Positions 1 through 7,730 of a stretch of DNA of 41,401 nt are shown here, one piece after another; position 1 is the first letter of the stretch, and every line of letters starts with the position of its first letter. The notes beneath the pieces are model-generated. The model saw nothing but the letters and a program-made list of their open reading frames with translations, did no database searches and was not told the origin of the DNA. The position numbers and the translations under genes are program-made. This DNA comes from Paracoccaceae bacterium (GTDB taxonomy: Bacteria; Pseudomonadota; Alphaproteobacteria; Rhodobacterales; Rhodobacteraceae). The stretch covers positions 1 through 41,401 of the forward strand of contig JAIXZY010000048.1 in NCBI GenBank assembly GCA_027489355.1. The letters run 5' to 3'.

Positions 1-68
1 CCATCGGGGGCATATCGCCCCGCGGAAGCCTGCGGCCAACCCGCGGGCCCATCTGCAATGGAGAGACC

Positions 69-287
69 ATGGCCAAGGAAGACATTCTCGAATTCCCCGG
101 TGTCGTGAAGGAACTCCTGCCGAACGCGACATTCAGGGTCGAACTCGAGAACGGCCATGAACTCATCGCGACGATGGCAGGCAAGATGCGCAAGAACCGC
201 ATCCGCGTTCTGGCTGGCGACAAGGTGCAGGTCGAAATGACCCCCTACGACCTGTCGAAGGGCCGCATCAACTATCGCTTCAAGTAA
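69..287 (+). CDS. infA: Translation initiation factor IF-1
   Basis: Encodes a 72-residue protein, the usual length of IF-1, a single OB-fold (S1-like) domain that binds the 30S A site during initiation. The start [11 protein letters not shown], the core [20 protein letters not shown] and the end [13 protein letters not shown] are all hallmark IF-1 sequence. A good ribosome-binding site (GGAGAG, 3 bases before the ATG) supports the start. The next gene (maf) begins one base after the stop, so the two are almost certainly co-transcribed and translationally coupled. The 68 bases upstream hold no recognisable gene end. Confidence 0.98.
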   Translation: MAKEDILEFPGVVKELLPNATFRVELENGHELIATMAGKMRKNRIRVLAGDKVQVEMTPYDLSKGRINYRFK

Positions 288-288
288 A

Positions 289-864
289 TTGCGACTCATT
301 CTGGGATCAGGCAGCCCGCGCCGGAAGGAGCTTCTGGCGCAGATGGGACTTGTGCCGGACCTGATCCTGCCCCCCGACATCGACGAAGATCCGCGCAAGG
401 GCGAACTGCCGCGCCCCTATTGCCTGCGGCTGGCCGAAGAGAAGGCGCGCGCCGTGCCGGCCGGTCCTGATGATGTCGTGCTCTGTGCCGACACCACCGT
501 GGCCGTGGGGCGCCGTATCCTGGGCAAGCCCGCCGATGCCGGTGAGGCTGCCGCCTTTCTGACCGCGCTTGGCGGTCGTCGCCACCAGGTGATCACCGGA
601 ATCGCCGTGCGCCGGGGTGACCGGGTGCTGGTGCGCGAATCCTTGAGCGTGGTGAAGATGAAGCGCCTGTCGGATGCCGAGCTGAACGCCTACCTCGCCA
701 GCGGCGAGTGGGAGGGCAAGGCGGGCGGCTACGGGATCCAGGGCCTCGCGGGGGCGTTCATCCCATGGATCTCGGGGTCCTTCACCGGGATCATGGGCCT
801 GCCGGTGGCCGAGACGGCGGCGCTGCTGACGGCCATCGGCTATCCGGTCTGGAGGCAGGCATGA
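289..864 (+). CDS. maf: Maf-family nucleoside triphosphate pyrophosphatase
   Basis: A 191-residue Maf/YceF/YhdE-like enzyme, which hydrolyses non-canonical or pyrimidine nucleoside triphosphates to the monophosphate. The N-terminal substrate loop [14 protein letters not shown] and the catalytic-region motif ADTTVAV are visible, with [10 protein letters not shown] and ITGIAV further on; length is normal. The start is a TTG one base after the infA stop. No ATG fits the conserved N-terminus, so TTG is the only reasonable choice and initiation probably depends on coupling to infA. The 3' end overlaps the RNase E/G gene by four bases (ATGA). Whether it prefers dTTP/UTP or m7GTP cannot be read from the sequence with confidence. 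Confidence 0.95.
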   Translation: MRLILGSGSPRRKELLAQMGLVPDLILPPDIDEDPRKGELPRPYCLRLAEEKARAVPAGPDDVVLCADTTVAVGRRILGKPADAGEAAAFLTALGGRRHQVITGIAVRRGDRVLVRESLSVVKMKRLSDAELNAYLASGEWEGKAGGYGIQGLAGAFIPWISGSFTGIMGLPVAETAALLTAIGYPVWRQA

Positions 865-1910
865 AGGGTCGCGTTCTGGTCCTGGACGAGGTGGACGGCC
901 GCCAGGCCGCCGCACTGATGGTGGACGGGCGGCTGGAGGAACTGGCCATCGACCCCGCGGACGACGTGGCGGTCCCCGGGGCGATCTACCGCGCTGTCGC
1001 CGACCGTCCGGTGAAGGGGCAGGGCGGCATCTTCGTCAAGCTGCCCCAGGGCTCGGGTTTCCTGCGCCGGATTTCCGGCGTGGCCCCCGGTCAGCGGCTT
1101 CTGGTCCAGGTCACCGGCCCGTCCGAACCCGGCAAGGCCCTCCCGGTCACCACGCGCCTTCTCTTCAAGTCGCGCTTCGCCATCATCACCCCCGACGCTC
1201 CGGGCCTGAACATCAGCCGCAAGATCAAGGACGAAGATCGCCGCGAAGAGCTTGCGGCGATGGCGGAAGCCGGAATGGCCGGGGCGGACGACCGGCTGGG
1301 ACTGATCCTGCGCTCTGGCTGTCTCGAGGCCGAGGACCAGGCCATCGTCGAGGACATCGCCGCGATGCGGGGCCTGGCCGAGGCGGTGCTGGCTGACAAC
1401 AGCGGCCCGCCCGAGCTGCTGGTCGATGGACCCGCGGCCCATGACCTCGCCTTCCGCGACTGGCTCGACCCAGCGGTGGACGATGCTGACACCGATCCCG
1501 AAAGCTTCGAACGCCACGGCGTGACCGAGATCCTGGAGGCCTTGCGCAGCCCGAAGGTCGCGCTCGAGGCGGGCGCGCACATGGTGATCGAGCCGACCCG
1601 CGCGCTTGTCGCGGTCGATGTGAACACCGGCCCCGACACCTCGCCCGCCGCGGCGCTGAAAGCCAACATTGCCGCCGCCCGCGACCTGCCGCGCCAGCTG
1701 CGGCTGCGGGGCCTGGGTGGACAAGTCGTGGTGGACTTCGCCCCGATGCCGAAACGCGACCGCCATATCCTGGACCAGGTCCTGAAGGCCGCCTTCAAGA
1801 CCGATGGCGAAACGAACCTCGCCGGATGGACGACACTGGGCCTCTACGAGCTGACCCGCAAGCGCGATCGCCTCCCGCTGTCCGAACTTCTGCCCGCGGC
1901 CGCCCAATGA
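861..1910 (+). CDS. Ribonuclease E/G family endoribonuclease, short form
   Basis: A 349-residue protein of the RNase E/G family. The N-terminus carries a compact S1-like region (about residues 35-75, [18 protein letters not shown]), followed by the 5'-sensor/RNase H-like part and the DNase I-like catalytic part. The two catalytic aspartates of the family are seen in [11 protein letters not shown] and VVVDFAPM. It ends soon after [19 protein letters not shown], the position where E. coli RNase E/G continues into the Zn-link CPxCxG, which is missing here. Related short enzymes sit between maf and yacG in Rhodobacterales (from general knowledge). The ATG at 861 overlaps the maf stop (ATGA) and the stop overlaps the yacG start (ATGA), giving a tightly coupled operon. 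Likely role: 5' end maturation of 16S rRNA or general RNA processing. Confidence 0.92.
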   Translation: MKGRVLVLDEVDGRQAAALMVDGRLEELAIDPADDVAVPGAIYRAVADRPVKGQGGIFVKLPQGSGFLRRISGVAPGQRLLVQVTGPSEPGKALPVTTRLLFKSRFAIITPDAPGLNISRKIKDEDRREELAAMAEAGMAGADDRLGLILRSGCLEAEDQAIVEDIAAMRGLAEAVLADNSGPPELLVDGPAAHDLAFRDWLDPAVDDADTDPESFERHGVTEILEALRSPKVALEAGAHMVIEPTRALVAVDVNTGPDTSPAAALKANIAAARDLPRQLRLRGLGGQVVVDFAPMPKRDRHILDQVLKAAFKTDGETNLAGWTTLGLYELTRKRDRLPLSELLPAAAQ

Positions 1911-2083
1911 GTTGCCCGATCTGCGGCAAGCCCGCCACGCCCGAGTATCGCCCCTTCTGCTCGCGCCGCTGCGCCGACGTCGACCTTGGCCGCTGGCTGA
2001 CCGAGGGCTACCGGATCCCCGCCGACAGCGAGGACGAGGCCGAGGATGCCACGGAAAACGACAGTCCGCCAAAGGCACATTAG
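1907..2083 (+). CDS. yacG: YacG-type zinc protein (DNA gyrase inhibitor family)
   Basis: A 58-residue protein starting at the ATG that overlaps the RNase E/G stop. It shows the YacG zinc-binding cysteines: Cys3, Cys6, Cys18 and Cys22 (CPIC, FCSRRC), followed by ADVDLGRWLTEGYRIP, which is typical of the family, and an acidic tail. E. coli YacG binds Zn and inhibits gyrase; here that function is inferred from family membership only. It is the last protein gene before tRNA-Phe. It directly follows an RNase E/G that lacks its own zinc-link cysteines. Confidence 0.95.
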   Translation: MSCPICGKPATPEYRPFCSRRCADVDLGRWLTEGYRIPADSEDEAEDATENDSPPKAH

Positions 2084-2142
2084 GGGCGTTTTCCCTCTGG
2101 ACAGCCCCCCGCGCCTTGGGTATCACCCGCCCACCAAACGGT

Positions 2143-2218
2143 GCCCAGATAGCTCAGTTGGTAGAGCAGCGGATTGAAAATCCGCGTGTCGCTGGTTCGA
2201 TTCCGGCTCTGGGCACCA
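2143..2218 (+). tRNA. tRNA-Phe (anticodon GAA)
   Basis: A 76-base cloverleaf. The acceptor arms GCCCAGA/TCTGGGC pair fully, the D-arm holds AGCTCAGTTGGTAGAGC, the anticodon stem GCGGA/TCCGC encloses loop TTGAAAA with anticodon GAA at 2176-2178, and the T-arm is GCTGG-TTCGATT-CCGGC. The discriminator A and CCA are encoded at 2215-2218. It sits at the boundary between the housekeeping block and the EPS locus, but no integrase and no repeat of the tRNA 3' end was found in the window. Confidence 0.98.
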
Positions 2219-2824
2219 CTTTGAATTCTCCCTTATCCTGATCGCCTTCGCATTCTGGATCCTTCTTTTGGCCATCGTCTAGTCCCCAGTCGGGATGGTT
2301 TTCGTGGTCATGAAGGCAACTTTCTGCAAACGCGCAGCAAGTGGCGCAGCCTTCCTGAAAGGGCGACTGATTTGCTGGCAGGACTGGTTATCGATCTTGT
2401 CGTTCGGACCGGGCTTTTCCGTCTCTGCCTATCCTGAATGCATGACAACGCGTGGGTGTCTGACCGGGCCTATGTGGATCGAGCACGCGGTAGAGCGGCG
2501 CCAAAGCCGATTGGCGTGCTCCACGGTCACATAGCCGAACCCTTCGCTGATAAGTTTCGAAAGGTTGGTCGAGACATTTGCCGAAGCGACTTGTGTCTCT
2601 CGGTCCACAAGGTGCTGCCCGTGGAAAGCGGGTCGCAAGACGCGCGTGGGCTGTCCGGGCGACTGGACCTGTAGCAGCTGCGGCGAATAGCGCGGGACAC
2701 GACTCGCAGCAAGTTCAACGTCTTTGTCCAGGAGCCCCTATAAAGAAGCCGTTCTTGCCCCCAAGGTTGGACACCAGAGGGACGGGCCGAAGACGTCCGT
2801 CGCGGAGGCAGGAGTCTCAGCAGG
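2219..2824. other. Intergenic region, no convincing gene
   Basis: This stretch of about 600 bases separates tRNA-Phe from the minus-strand rfaH-like gene. No ORF in it resembles a known protein. The best candidate is a minus-strand frame open from about 2735 down to 2429 (GTG and TTG starts, containing VSTNLSKLISEGFGYVTVEH), which faintly resembles a winged-helix segment. It lacks a clear ribosome-binding site, so I do not call it a gene; it could be the remnant of a small regulator. No intrinsic terminator with a T-run was recognised for either flanking gene. Confidence 0.4.
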
Positions 2825-3352
2825 TCATTTGCGCACCAGCTCCAGATTGCCGAGTCCAATGCAGGCTCTCGACTTCTGCCCAAGGAAGTCCAGAAGCATC
2901 CAAGCCCGCTGCTCGGCCTCCAGCTTCTGGACCTGTCCGATGAAATCGGCGAACGGACCACGAATGACACGTACCAGACTGCCTTCCTTTACGCCGGATT
3001 GCATCAGTCCGTCCCGACCGGAAACGCCCTGCAACTCCTCGATGAACCCAGACGGCAGGGGAGACGGCATCCGGCTTCCGAAAGTGACCAGCCGGCTGAT
3101 GCCCCGCGTGCTTCGCACGTTTGCCCAGGTCGGTGAGGTCATGTCCAGGGAAACAAATATGTAGCCCGGAAACAAAGCTACCCGCCTGGGTTTGCGCCCA
3201 TGAGGTGTCAGCAGATCCCGTGTCATTTCGGGCAGGAAAAAGTCGATGCCCTGGCGCGCAAGATTTGTCTTCGCAATCTCGCTCTGGTTGGGCTTCACTT
3301 GTGCCACGAACCATTCCAAGCGGGCCGGATGAAGATCGTCTGGTTGGTGCAT
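2825..3352 (-). CDS. RfaH-like NusG paralogue (transcription antiterminator)
   Basis: A 175-residue specialised NusG paralogue. The N-terminal NGN domain (about residues 9-110) starts LEWFVAQVKPNQSEIAKTNL and carries FFLPEM, ALFPGYIFVSLD and NVRSTRGISRLVTFG. These follow E. coli RfaH closely in order and spacing (from memory: LAPMI, PLFPNYLFVEFD, NATRGVSHFVRFG). A C-terminal KOW-type domain follows (VKEGSLVRVIRGPFADFIG). The start at 3352 is preceded by AGGAG about 9 bases upstream; a longer frame to 3451 has no family similarity. Such paralogues bind RNA polymerase at a specific paused sequence and stop Rho-dependent and other termination in long surface-polysaccharide operons. The gene is monocistronic, and a strong minus-strand terminator upstream (3577-3602) isolates it from galU. 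Three ops-like sites occur in the adjacent EPS leaders, making this the likely dedicated antiterminator. Confidence 0.9.
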   Translation of the reverse strand: MHQPDDLHPARLEWFVAQVKPNQSEIAKTNLARQGIDFFLPEMTRDLLTPHGRKPRRVALFPGYIFVSLDMTSPTWANVRSTRGISRLVTFGSRMPSPLPSGFIEELQGVSGRDGLMQSGVKEGSLVRVIRGPFADFIGQVQKLEAEQRAWMLLDFLGQKSRACIGLGNLELVRK

Positions 3353-3754
3353 GGAAGGTTTCTCCTGACAGTACACCGGCCGGACGACAAGGTCAGCCGA
3401 TACGGCGCCGCACCACTTAGCGCCGAGCCTTTGAATCAGCGAGAAAGCCAAAGATATTGGAGCATTCTCTTTCGATAGTTTAGACGAATTGGATAACGAG
3501 CTGCTGCAAGAGCAAGCCGCACCGAATTGGAAATGGAGCAGCGTTGACTTTCCGTCAATCGTATCGATGCGCCAAGAAAAAAACCACGCCTGCGAAGCGT
3601 GGCTGAGTTTCCAGGCAGTCAGGGCAGGCGGGGCATTAGCCGTGCCCCGATAAACATCCAGGCTGGTGGCCAGGTAGGCAAGTGTATCTTTTGATCAAAG
3701 AGAAACCATTTGGGGAGACGATGCTTAATGCGTGCATCTTCCATCCCCCGCGTT
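3353..3754. other. Intergenic region between rfaH-like gene and galU
   Basis: About 400 bases without a credible gene. It holds the promoter and leader of the minus-strand rfaH-like gene, the intrinsic terminator of the wecA-galU operon (3577-3602), a ten-base palindrome TTTGATCAAA (3690-3699), and an imperfect dyad CCAAAGATATTGG (3448-3460) about 100 bases upstream of the rfaH-like start. I could not fix a -35/-10 pair with confidence. Base composition is clearly more AT-rich than in the flanking genes. Confidence 0.5.
3577..3602 (-). terminator. Intrinsic terminator of the wecA-galU operon
   Basis: Read on the minus strand, a hairpin CCACGC-TTCGCAG-GCGTGG is followed directly by a run of seven T (plus-strand A7 at 3577-3583) and then CTT. 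This is a classic Rho-independent terminator about 150 bases downstream of the galU stop. It isolates the rfaH-like gene from galU transcription. Confidence 0.85.
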
Positions 3755-4588
3755 TTACTCTGCATCAAGCAGCCCGTTCCGCTTTCCCATGTGGAGGATG
3801 GCCTGCAGAAATCCTTTCGCTGAGCCGCAATCAAAGCGCAGGCCGCTCAGCAACACAGATTCGACAAGACCCTGGCCAGCCTGCAGGTCAATGGCATCGG
3901 CAAGCTGGATCTCATCCGCTGCGCCCGGCGGCTGGCAGCGCAGAACATCAAAAATGTCCGGCCTGAGAACATAGCGACCTATCGACGCAAGCGTTGATGG
4001 AGCCTGATCAAAAGCAGGCTTCTCCACCAGACCTGCGACACTGCGGCCATCAGCAGCGGGTTTGACAACGCCGTATTTGCAGATATCGGGGCCGGCGACG
4101 TGCATCACGGAAAGCTGGGTGTTGCCGGTCCGCGAAAAGCGGTCGACGAGCGCAGCTGTAACACCGGCTCCAGCATCGACAATCAGGTCATCCGCAAGCA
4201 GCACAGCAAAGGGTTCGTTCCCCACGGCGCATTCTGCGCATTGAATGGCATGTCCAAGTCCCAACTGCTCTGCCTGCCTGACAAATATGCATCTGACATG
4301 GTCAGGTAGAATTCGACGGACCATTTCGGCCTGTTCGGTTTGACCTTTGGCGCGAAGAGCAGCCTCCAATTCGAAATTGCTGTCAAAGTGGTCCTCGATC
4401 GCCCGTTTGTTGCGGCCGGTCACGAAGATCAGCGTATCAATTCCTGCGGCGACGGCCTCTTCCGCCGCATACTGGATGAGCGGCTTGTCCACGATCGGCA
4501 GCAGTTCTTTCGGCATTGCCTTGGTTGCAGGCAGAAAGCGGGTGCCGAGGCCCGCGACGGGAAAGACGGCTTTGCGAACGACCTGCAT
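3755..4588 (-). CDS. galU: UTP-glucose-1-phosphate uridylyltransferase
   Basis: A 277-residue nucleotidyltransferase making UDP-glucose from UTP and glucose-1-phosphate in the cytoplasm. It opens with the GalU signature KAVFPVAGLGTRFLPATKAM, then PKELLPIVDKPLIQYAAEEA, with FAVLLADDLI (metal/uridine site), KYGVVKP and LVEKP further on. It is slightly shorter than E. coli GalU, mostly at the C-terminus. The start lies immediately next to the stop of the WecA-like gene (no gap), so the two form one minus-strand operon. UDP-Glc would feed the Ugd enzyme encoded at 13228. Other galU copies may exist elsewhere in the genome; this one appears devoted to EPS. Confidence 0.95.
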   Translation of the reverse strand: MQVVRKAVFPVAGLGTRFLPATKAMPKELLPIVDKPLIQYAAEEAVAAGIDTLIFVTGRNKRAIEDHFDSNFELEAALRAKGQTEQAEMVRRILPDHVRCIFVRQAEQLGLGHAIQCAECAVGNEPFAVLLADDLIVDAGAGVTAALVDRFSRTGNTQLSVMHVAGPDICKYGVVKPAADGRSVAGLVEKPAFDQAPSTLASIGRYVLRPDIFDVLRCQPPGAADEIQLADAIDLQAGQGLVESVLLSGLRFDCGSAKGFLQAILHMGKRNGLLDAE

Positions 4589-5776
4589 CTATTTCCCTTG
4601 GGCTGATCCAACTTGAACTGGCGTCACGCCGGTCGGGAAGTCCCGGCCCCGCGAAGGGTCGCGTAAGCTGTCGCGCTTCATCCGGAGTCTTCTCACTATG
4701 CGAGGAGCGGCGGCGTAGCTGAGTGAGAACACGATCGCAAAGCACAGAGTTGCAAGGAACGCAGCGCCGTTCTGGTTCCACAAGAGTACGCCAACTGCAG
4801 GAGGCGAAAGGACAAATGGTGACAGCACGACGGTCGTGAGGGGGTTCGCCACGCGTCTGTTCCCACGACCCAGGACGCAGATTTCAAGACTACGCATGAC
4901 AAGCTGATGGACATGGAGCCTGTCCGGCGCGGTCAGCGCGACCTTCCGCGCCATGCGACGGAATATTGCCAGAAGCATGTCGGCGATCGGCCAAAACAGG
5001 CACAGAAGCACCGCCCAGGGCGAAGCATCGGGGATGTCGATCAGGATTGCAATGCCGAACCAGGCAAGGATGAATCCAAGTGTGTAAGCGCCAGCATCTC
5101 CAAGAAACACAAGGCCGAAGGGGAAGTTGAGGATAAAGAATCCAAAGATGGCTGCAACAAGCATGGTGTTCAGGTCAAGCAGCTCCTGATTGCCTGCCGC
5201 AGATGCGATGGAGCCGAAGGCGACAGCAGTGCCCATTGCGGCAACTGCGGCCATACCGTTGACTCCATCAATCAGATTGAAGCCATTGGTGATGCCGGCT
5301 GTTAGGATCAAGGTCATCGGGACGCCAATGAGGGCATGATCCATGAGTACATCGGCGCCCGGAATACCAAGTCTGGGAAGCCACATTCCCAAAAGCGCAA
5401 CGACGACGAGGCTGGACGCCATGGCCGAAAGAAGTCGCCTTGCGGGGGAAACTCCAAACCCCAAGTCTTCCATCAGGCCCACCACGAAAAGAAGACCGGC
5501 GGCTGAGATGAAACCGGCATAGCCATTGGCCAGAACCGGTGGAGCAAATGCTGTGCTGATGATTATCGCACCAAAGATTGCCGCGCCGCCAACCCTGGGC
5601 GTCGGGCGGGAATGCGTCGCTTGGACGGATTTGGAGATCGAGCAATGGCCGTAAAGACGCGGTACGGATGGTGCAACAGCGACGATGATCGTTGCGATAA
5701 CGGTTGAGATCAGAGCAATGGCAGCCGTTTGCCAGTCGTGCGAGATCGTGATGCTGGTGAACATGCGTCTGTCCAT
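4589..5776 (-). CDS. WecA/MraY-like polyprenyl-phosphate sugar-1-phosphate transferase
   Basis: A 395-residue polytopic membrane protein of the MraY/WecA/TagO family, which transfers a sugar-1-phosphate (commonly GlcNAc-1-P) to undecaprenyl phosphate to start the repeat unit. Visible motifs are HSRPTPRVGG near the first cytoplasmic loop, GITNGFNLIDGVNGM (substrate/metal region), FLGDAGAYTLGF (the GDAG Mg-binding motif) and the late cytoplasmic histidine motif DRLHVHQLV. About ten or eleven hydrophobic segments are evident. The ATG at 5776 has AAGGG directly against it; the second ATG at 5764 lies about 12 bases after that AGGG, so either start is possible. It is the first gene of the wecA-galU operon, with a long leader (about 220 bases) holding an ops-like element. 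No WbaP/UndPP-type initiating enzyme was seen, so this is the likely initiator. Confidence 0.9.
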   Translation of the reverse strand: MDRRMFTSITISHDWQTAAIALISTVIATIIVAVAPSVPRLYGHCSISKSVQATHSRPTPRVGGAAIFGAIIISTAFAPPVLANGYAGFISAAGLLFVVGLMEDLGFGVSPARRLLSAMASSLVVVALLGMWLPRLGIPGADVLMDHALIGVPMTLILTAGITNGFNLIDGVNGMAAVAAMGTAVAFGSIASAAGNQELLDLNTMLVAAIFGFFILNFPFGLVFLGDAGAYTLGFILAWFGIAILIDIPDASPWAVLLCLFWPIADMLLAIFRRMARKVALTAPDRLHVHQLVMRSLEICVLGRGNRRVANPLTTVVLSPFVLSPPAVGVLLWNQNGAAFLATLCFAIVFSLSYAAAPRIVRRLRMKRDSLRDPSRGRDFPTGVTPVQVGSAQGK

Positions 5777-5997
5777 CCCTTTTTTGCGAGAGGGGGAAGC
5801 TGGTGATATTCGGAGGCTTGTTTTTACGGATGGATGCAGCGCTGATTAGGTGCGCATGAAGCTTGCCAGGGAAACTGTCGGTTGGGGTTCTTCCCTATTT
5901 GGCAGCACAGATGGAGATTACGGCTTTCCGGATTTTCTGGCAGGACGGTTTTCCCGGTCTCGGTTGAAGTGGGCAAGTCAATTCCTTGACATAAACA

Positions 5998-6007
5998 GCT
6001 ACCGCAC
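5998..6007 (-). promoter_or_regulatory. ops-like element A, leader of wecA-galU
   Basis: On the minus strand the sequence reads GGCGGTGCGGTAGCTGTTTA. The ten-base core GTGCGGTAGC is identical to the cores at 6579 and 13158 and shares GCGGTAGC with the E. coli ops site. The part GGTAGCTGTT also matches the first half of the enterobacterial JUMPstart sequence as I recall it. It lies about 220 bases upstream of the WecA-like start and is oriented toward it. Function is inferred. Confidence 0.65.
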
Positions 6008-6578
6008 CGCCGATGCAATTAAGCATGTGACGGACTTTTGAGGCTGCCAGTTTCAAGTGGCTTGGGACTACAGTCTTGAGGCCTTGGCTGACAACCGTTC
6101 TAAAGATATTGTGGTGACAAAGGTCCAGATGATGGCATCAAGGAGAGCCGTCCAGATATTGGTTCGATCCAAACACTCACGTCAGGGAACTGTGCGGAGT
6201 GATTCAGATCGACTTGAGGGCTGAAAAAGGCCGCAGGATTTCGGGCCGCTGCAAGTGTATCTTGCGGCGAATTGATATATCTTGGTATCTGCCAGCGTTC
6301 TGATGGCATATGATTTTGTCACATTGCAGTGCGAAATCCGCACCTTTAGGACGACGGAAGCGTTCCTTTTGCAAATTCAATCACCCGTCAGGCAGATCGC
6401 CGGGACTGGCGTGCGCTTCGCGAGACGTGACCAGGTCACTTTGGAGAACAGACAGTCTCTTGCGAGACAGGTTGCTCTGTTTCGCGCTGGGAGGCCCCGG
6501 CAACGCAGGGTACGAAGCCGACGGGGTCACCACAACTGTCCAGGCAGGCCAGCCACTCCGCGCTTTGTCAAAGCTGCG

Positions 6579-6588
6579 GTGCGGTAGC
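6579..6588 (+). promoter_or_regulatory. ops-like element B, leader of wza operon
   Basis: Core GTGCGGTAGC in the context GCTGCGGTGCGGTAGCCTTC, 75 bases upstream of the wza ATG and on the same strand. It overlaps a hairpin: GGTAGCC (6583-6589) pairs with GGC and TACC (6595-6602, one bulged T) around the loop TTCAA. Compared with the E. coli ops site GGCGGTAGCGTGC it matches 10 of 13 positions. Function is inferred from similarity, orientation and the nearby rfaH-like gene. Confidence 0.68.
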
Positions 6589-6663
6589 CTTCAAGGCTTA
6601 CCTTCACAAGGCGGGGAAAAGGTGAGCCCGCAAGATGGATCTTCCGGAAAGCAGGCACTGCCG

Positions 6664-7722
6664 ATGCACATTGTCCTTCGCAACCTGGGCCGCGTCATGG
6701 GCCTTGCGATGATCGCATCGCTTCTTGTTGGCTGCGCCGATGGCGACGTGCGGATCCCGAGATCGGCCTCGGATCAGCGCGCGGGCATCAAGATCGTCGA
6801 CGTCACGGCTGAGACCATTCCTTCGCCAGTTCACGGTTCTGCCTCTACGGGCGGCACGACGCTACCGGTCGGACGTGCTGGTGAGTATCGGATCGGGGTT
6901 GGTGATATCATCTCTGTATTTGTCTTCGATCACCCAGAGCTGACCGTTCCCTTGGCTGAAGGCGAGCGCACCGGCGGGTTCCTCGTCCAAAGCGATGGCA
7001 CGATCAGCTATCCGTACATCGGCGCGGTCAGTGCGCGGGGACGGACGGTGGCGGAGATCCGGCAGGACATCACTGCGCGGCTGAACAAATTCATCCCCTC
7101 GCCACAGGTGGATGTTCGCATCGCGTCCTTCAACTCTCAACGAGTTGTCGTAGGCGGCGAGGTTGTATCGCCCACCACGCAATCAATCACGACCTGGCCT
7201 TTGACCCTTCTTGAGGCCATCAATGGCGCCGGTGGCCTTACGGAAGACGCCGATGCTACGAAAGTTGCCGTGCGCCGAGGCGGCGAAAGCTATGTCGTCA
7301 ATCTGGACAGCTTCCTTCGTGCAAATGCGGATAGCAGCAACCCGATCCTTTATGGCGGTGACGTTGTCGCGGTGCCGCACAAGCGGAGCGAAGAAGTCTA
7401 CGTTCTGGGCGAAGTGGGTGAGCCTGCCGCTGTCGACGTGTCCGAAGAGCGGGTCAGCCTGACACAGGCATTGGCACGACAGGGCGGACTTGACGAAACA
7501 CGGGCAAATGCAAGCGGGGTTTTCGTGTTCCGCGAAGTGGACGGGCAGACCGTGGTGTATCGCATCTCGCTGACCTCTCCGATGGGGCTGGTGCTGGGCA
7601 CGCGGTTCATCCTGGCGGCGAATGACGTGGTCTACGTGACCCGCTCGCCTCTTCAGCGGTGGAACGACACGATCTCTCGGGTCCTGCCGACGCTGCAAGT
7701 TACCCGCATGGGATCCGAGTAG
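6664..7722 (+). CDS. Wza-like outer-membrane polysaccharide export lipoprotein
   Basis: A 352-residue OPX-family protein (Wza/KpsD/GumB type) that forms the outer-membrane or periplasmic channel for polysaccharide. The signal peptide ends in a lipobox LVGC with Cys24 as the lipidation site. The polysaccharide export (PES) domain is seen at about residues 75-165 (EYRIGVGDIISVFVFDHPEL, LVQSDGTISYPYIGAV), followed by SLBB-type repeats (VVVGGEVVSPTTQSI, EEVYVLGEVGEPAAV). The ATG at 6664 gives a proper short lipoprotein signal; an upstream in-frame GTG at 6622 follows GGGGAAAAG and would add 14 polar residues. First gene of the plus-strand EPS operon; the phosphatase gene follows after 8 bases. 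Confidence 0.93.
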   Translation: MHIVLRNLGRVMGLAMIASLLVGCADGDVRIPRSASDQRAGIKIVDVTAETIPSPVHGSASTGGTTLPVGRAGEYRIGVGDIISVFVFDHPELTVPLAEGERTGGFLVQSDGTISYPYIGAVSARGRTVAEIRQDITARLNKFIPSPQVDVRIASFNSQRVVVGGEVVSPTTQSITTWPLTLLEAINGAGGLTEDADATKVAVRRGGESYVVNLDSFLRANADSSNPILYGGDVVAVPHKRSEEVYVLGEVGEPAAVDVSEERVSLTQALARQGGLDETRANASGVFVFREVDGQTVVYRISLTSPMGLVLGTRFILAANDVVYVTRSPLQRWNDTISRVLPTLQVTRMGSE

Positions 7723-7730
7723 ATCGAGCC

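Larger units (their letters stand above)
5777..6663. other. Divergent EPS promoter region with two outward-facing ops-like sites
   Basis: This 887-base non-coding region separates the minus-strand wecA-galU operon from the plus-strand wza operon. It contains an ops-like element on the minus strand (5998-6007) and one on the plus strand (6579-6588), pointing away from each other. The 570 bases between them must therefore hold both promoters if the elements are transcribed. A possible plus-strand promoter is TTGCGG (6262-6267), a 17-base spacer and GTATCT (6285-6290); this is a weak call. Several ORFs of 60-100 codons occur, but none has protein-like composition or a ribosome-binding site. The region is AT-richer than its surroundings. 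Confidence 0.6.

Noticed and set aside
840-2126. Long minus-strand ORF of 428 codons opposite the RNase E/G gene.
   Set aside because: Shadow of a GC-rich coding region; His/Arg/Gln-rich translation with no family features, while the plus-strand frames encode recognised proteins.
2143-2218. tRNA-Phe as an integration site for an EPS island.
   Set aside because: No integrase and no direct repeat of the tRNA 3' end were found in the window.
2482-2492. GCGGTAGAG near the tRNA gene.
   Set aside because: Not upstream of any gene in the right orientation, and the core is incomplete.
3690-3699. TTTGATCAAA as an FNR/FixK site.
   Set aside because: The half-sites lack the four-base spacing of TTGAT-N4-ATCAA; left as an unassigned palindrome.
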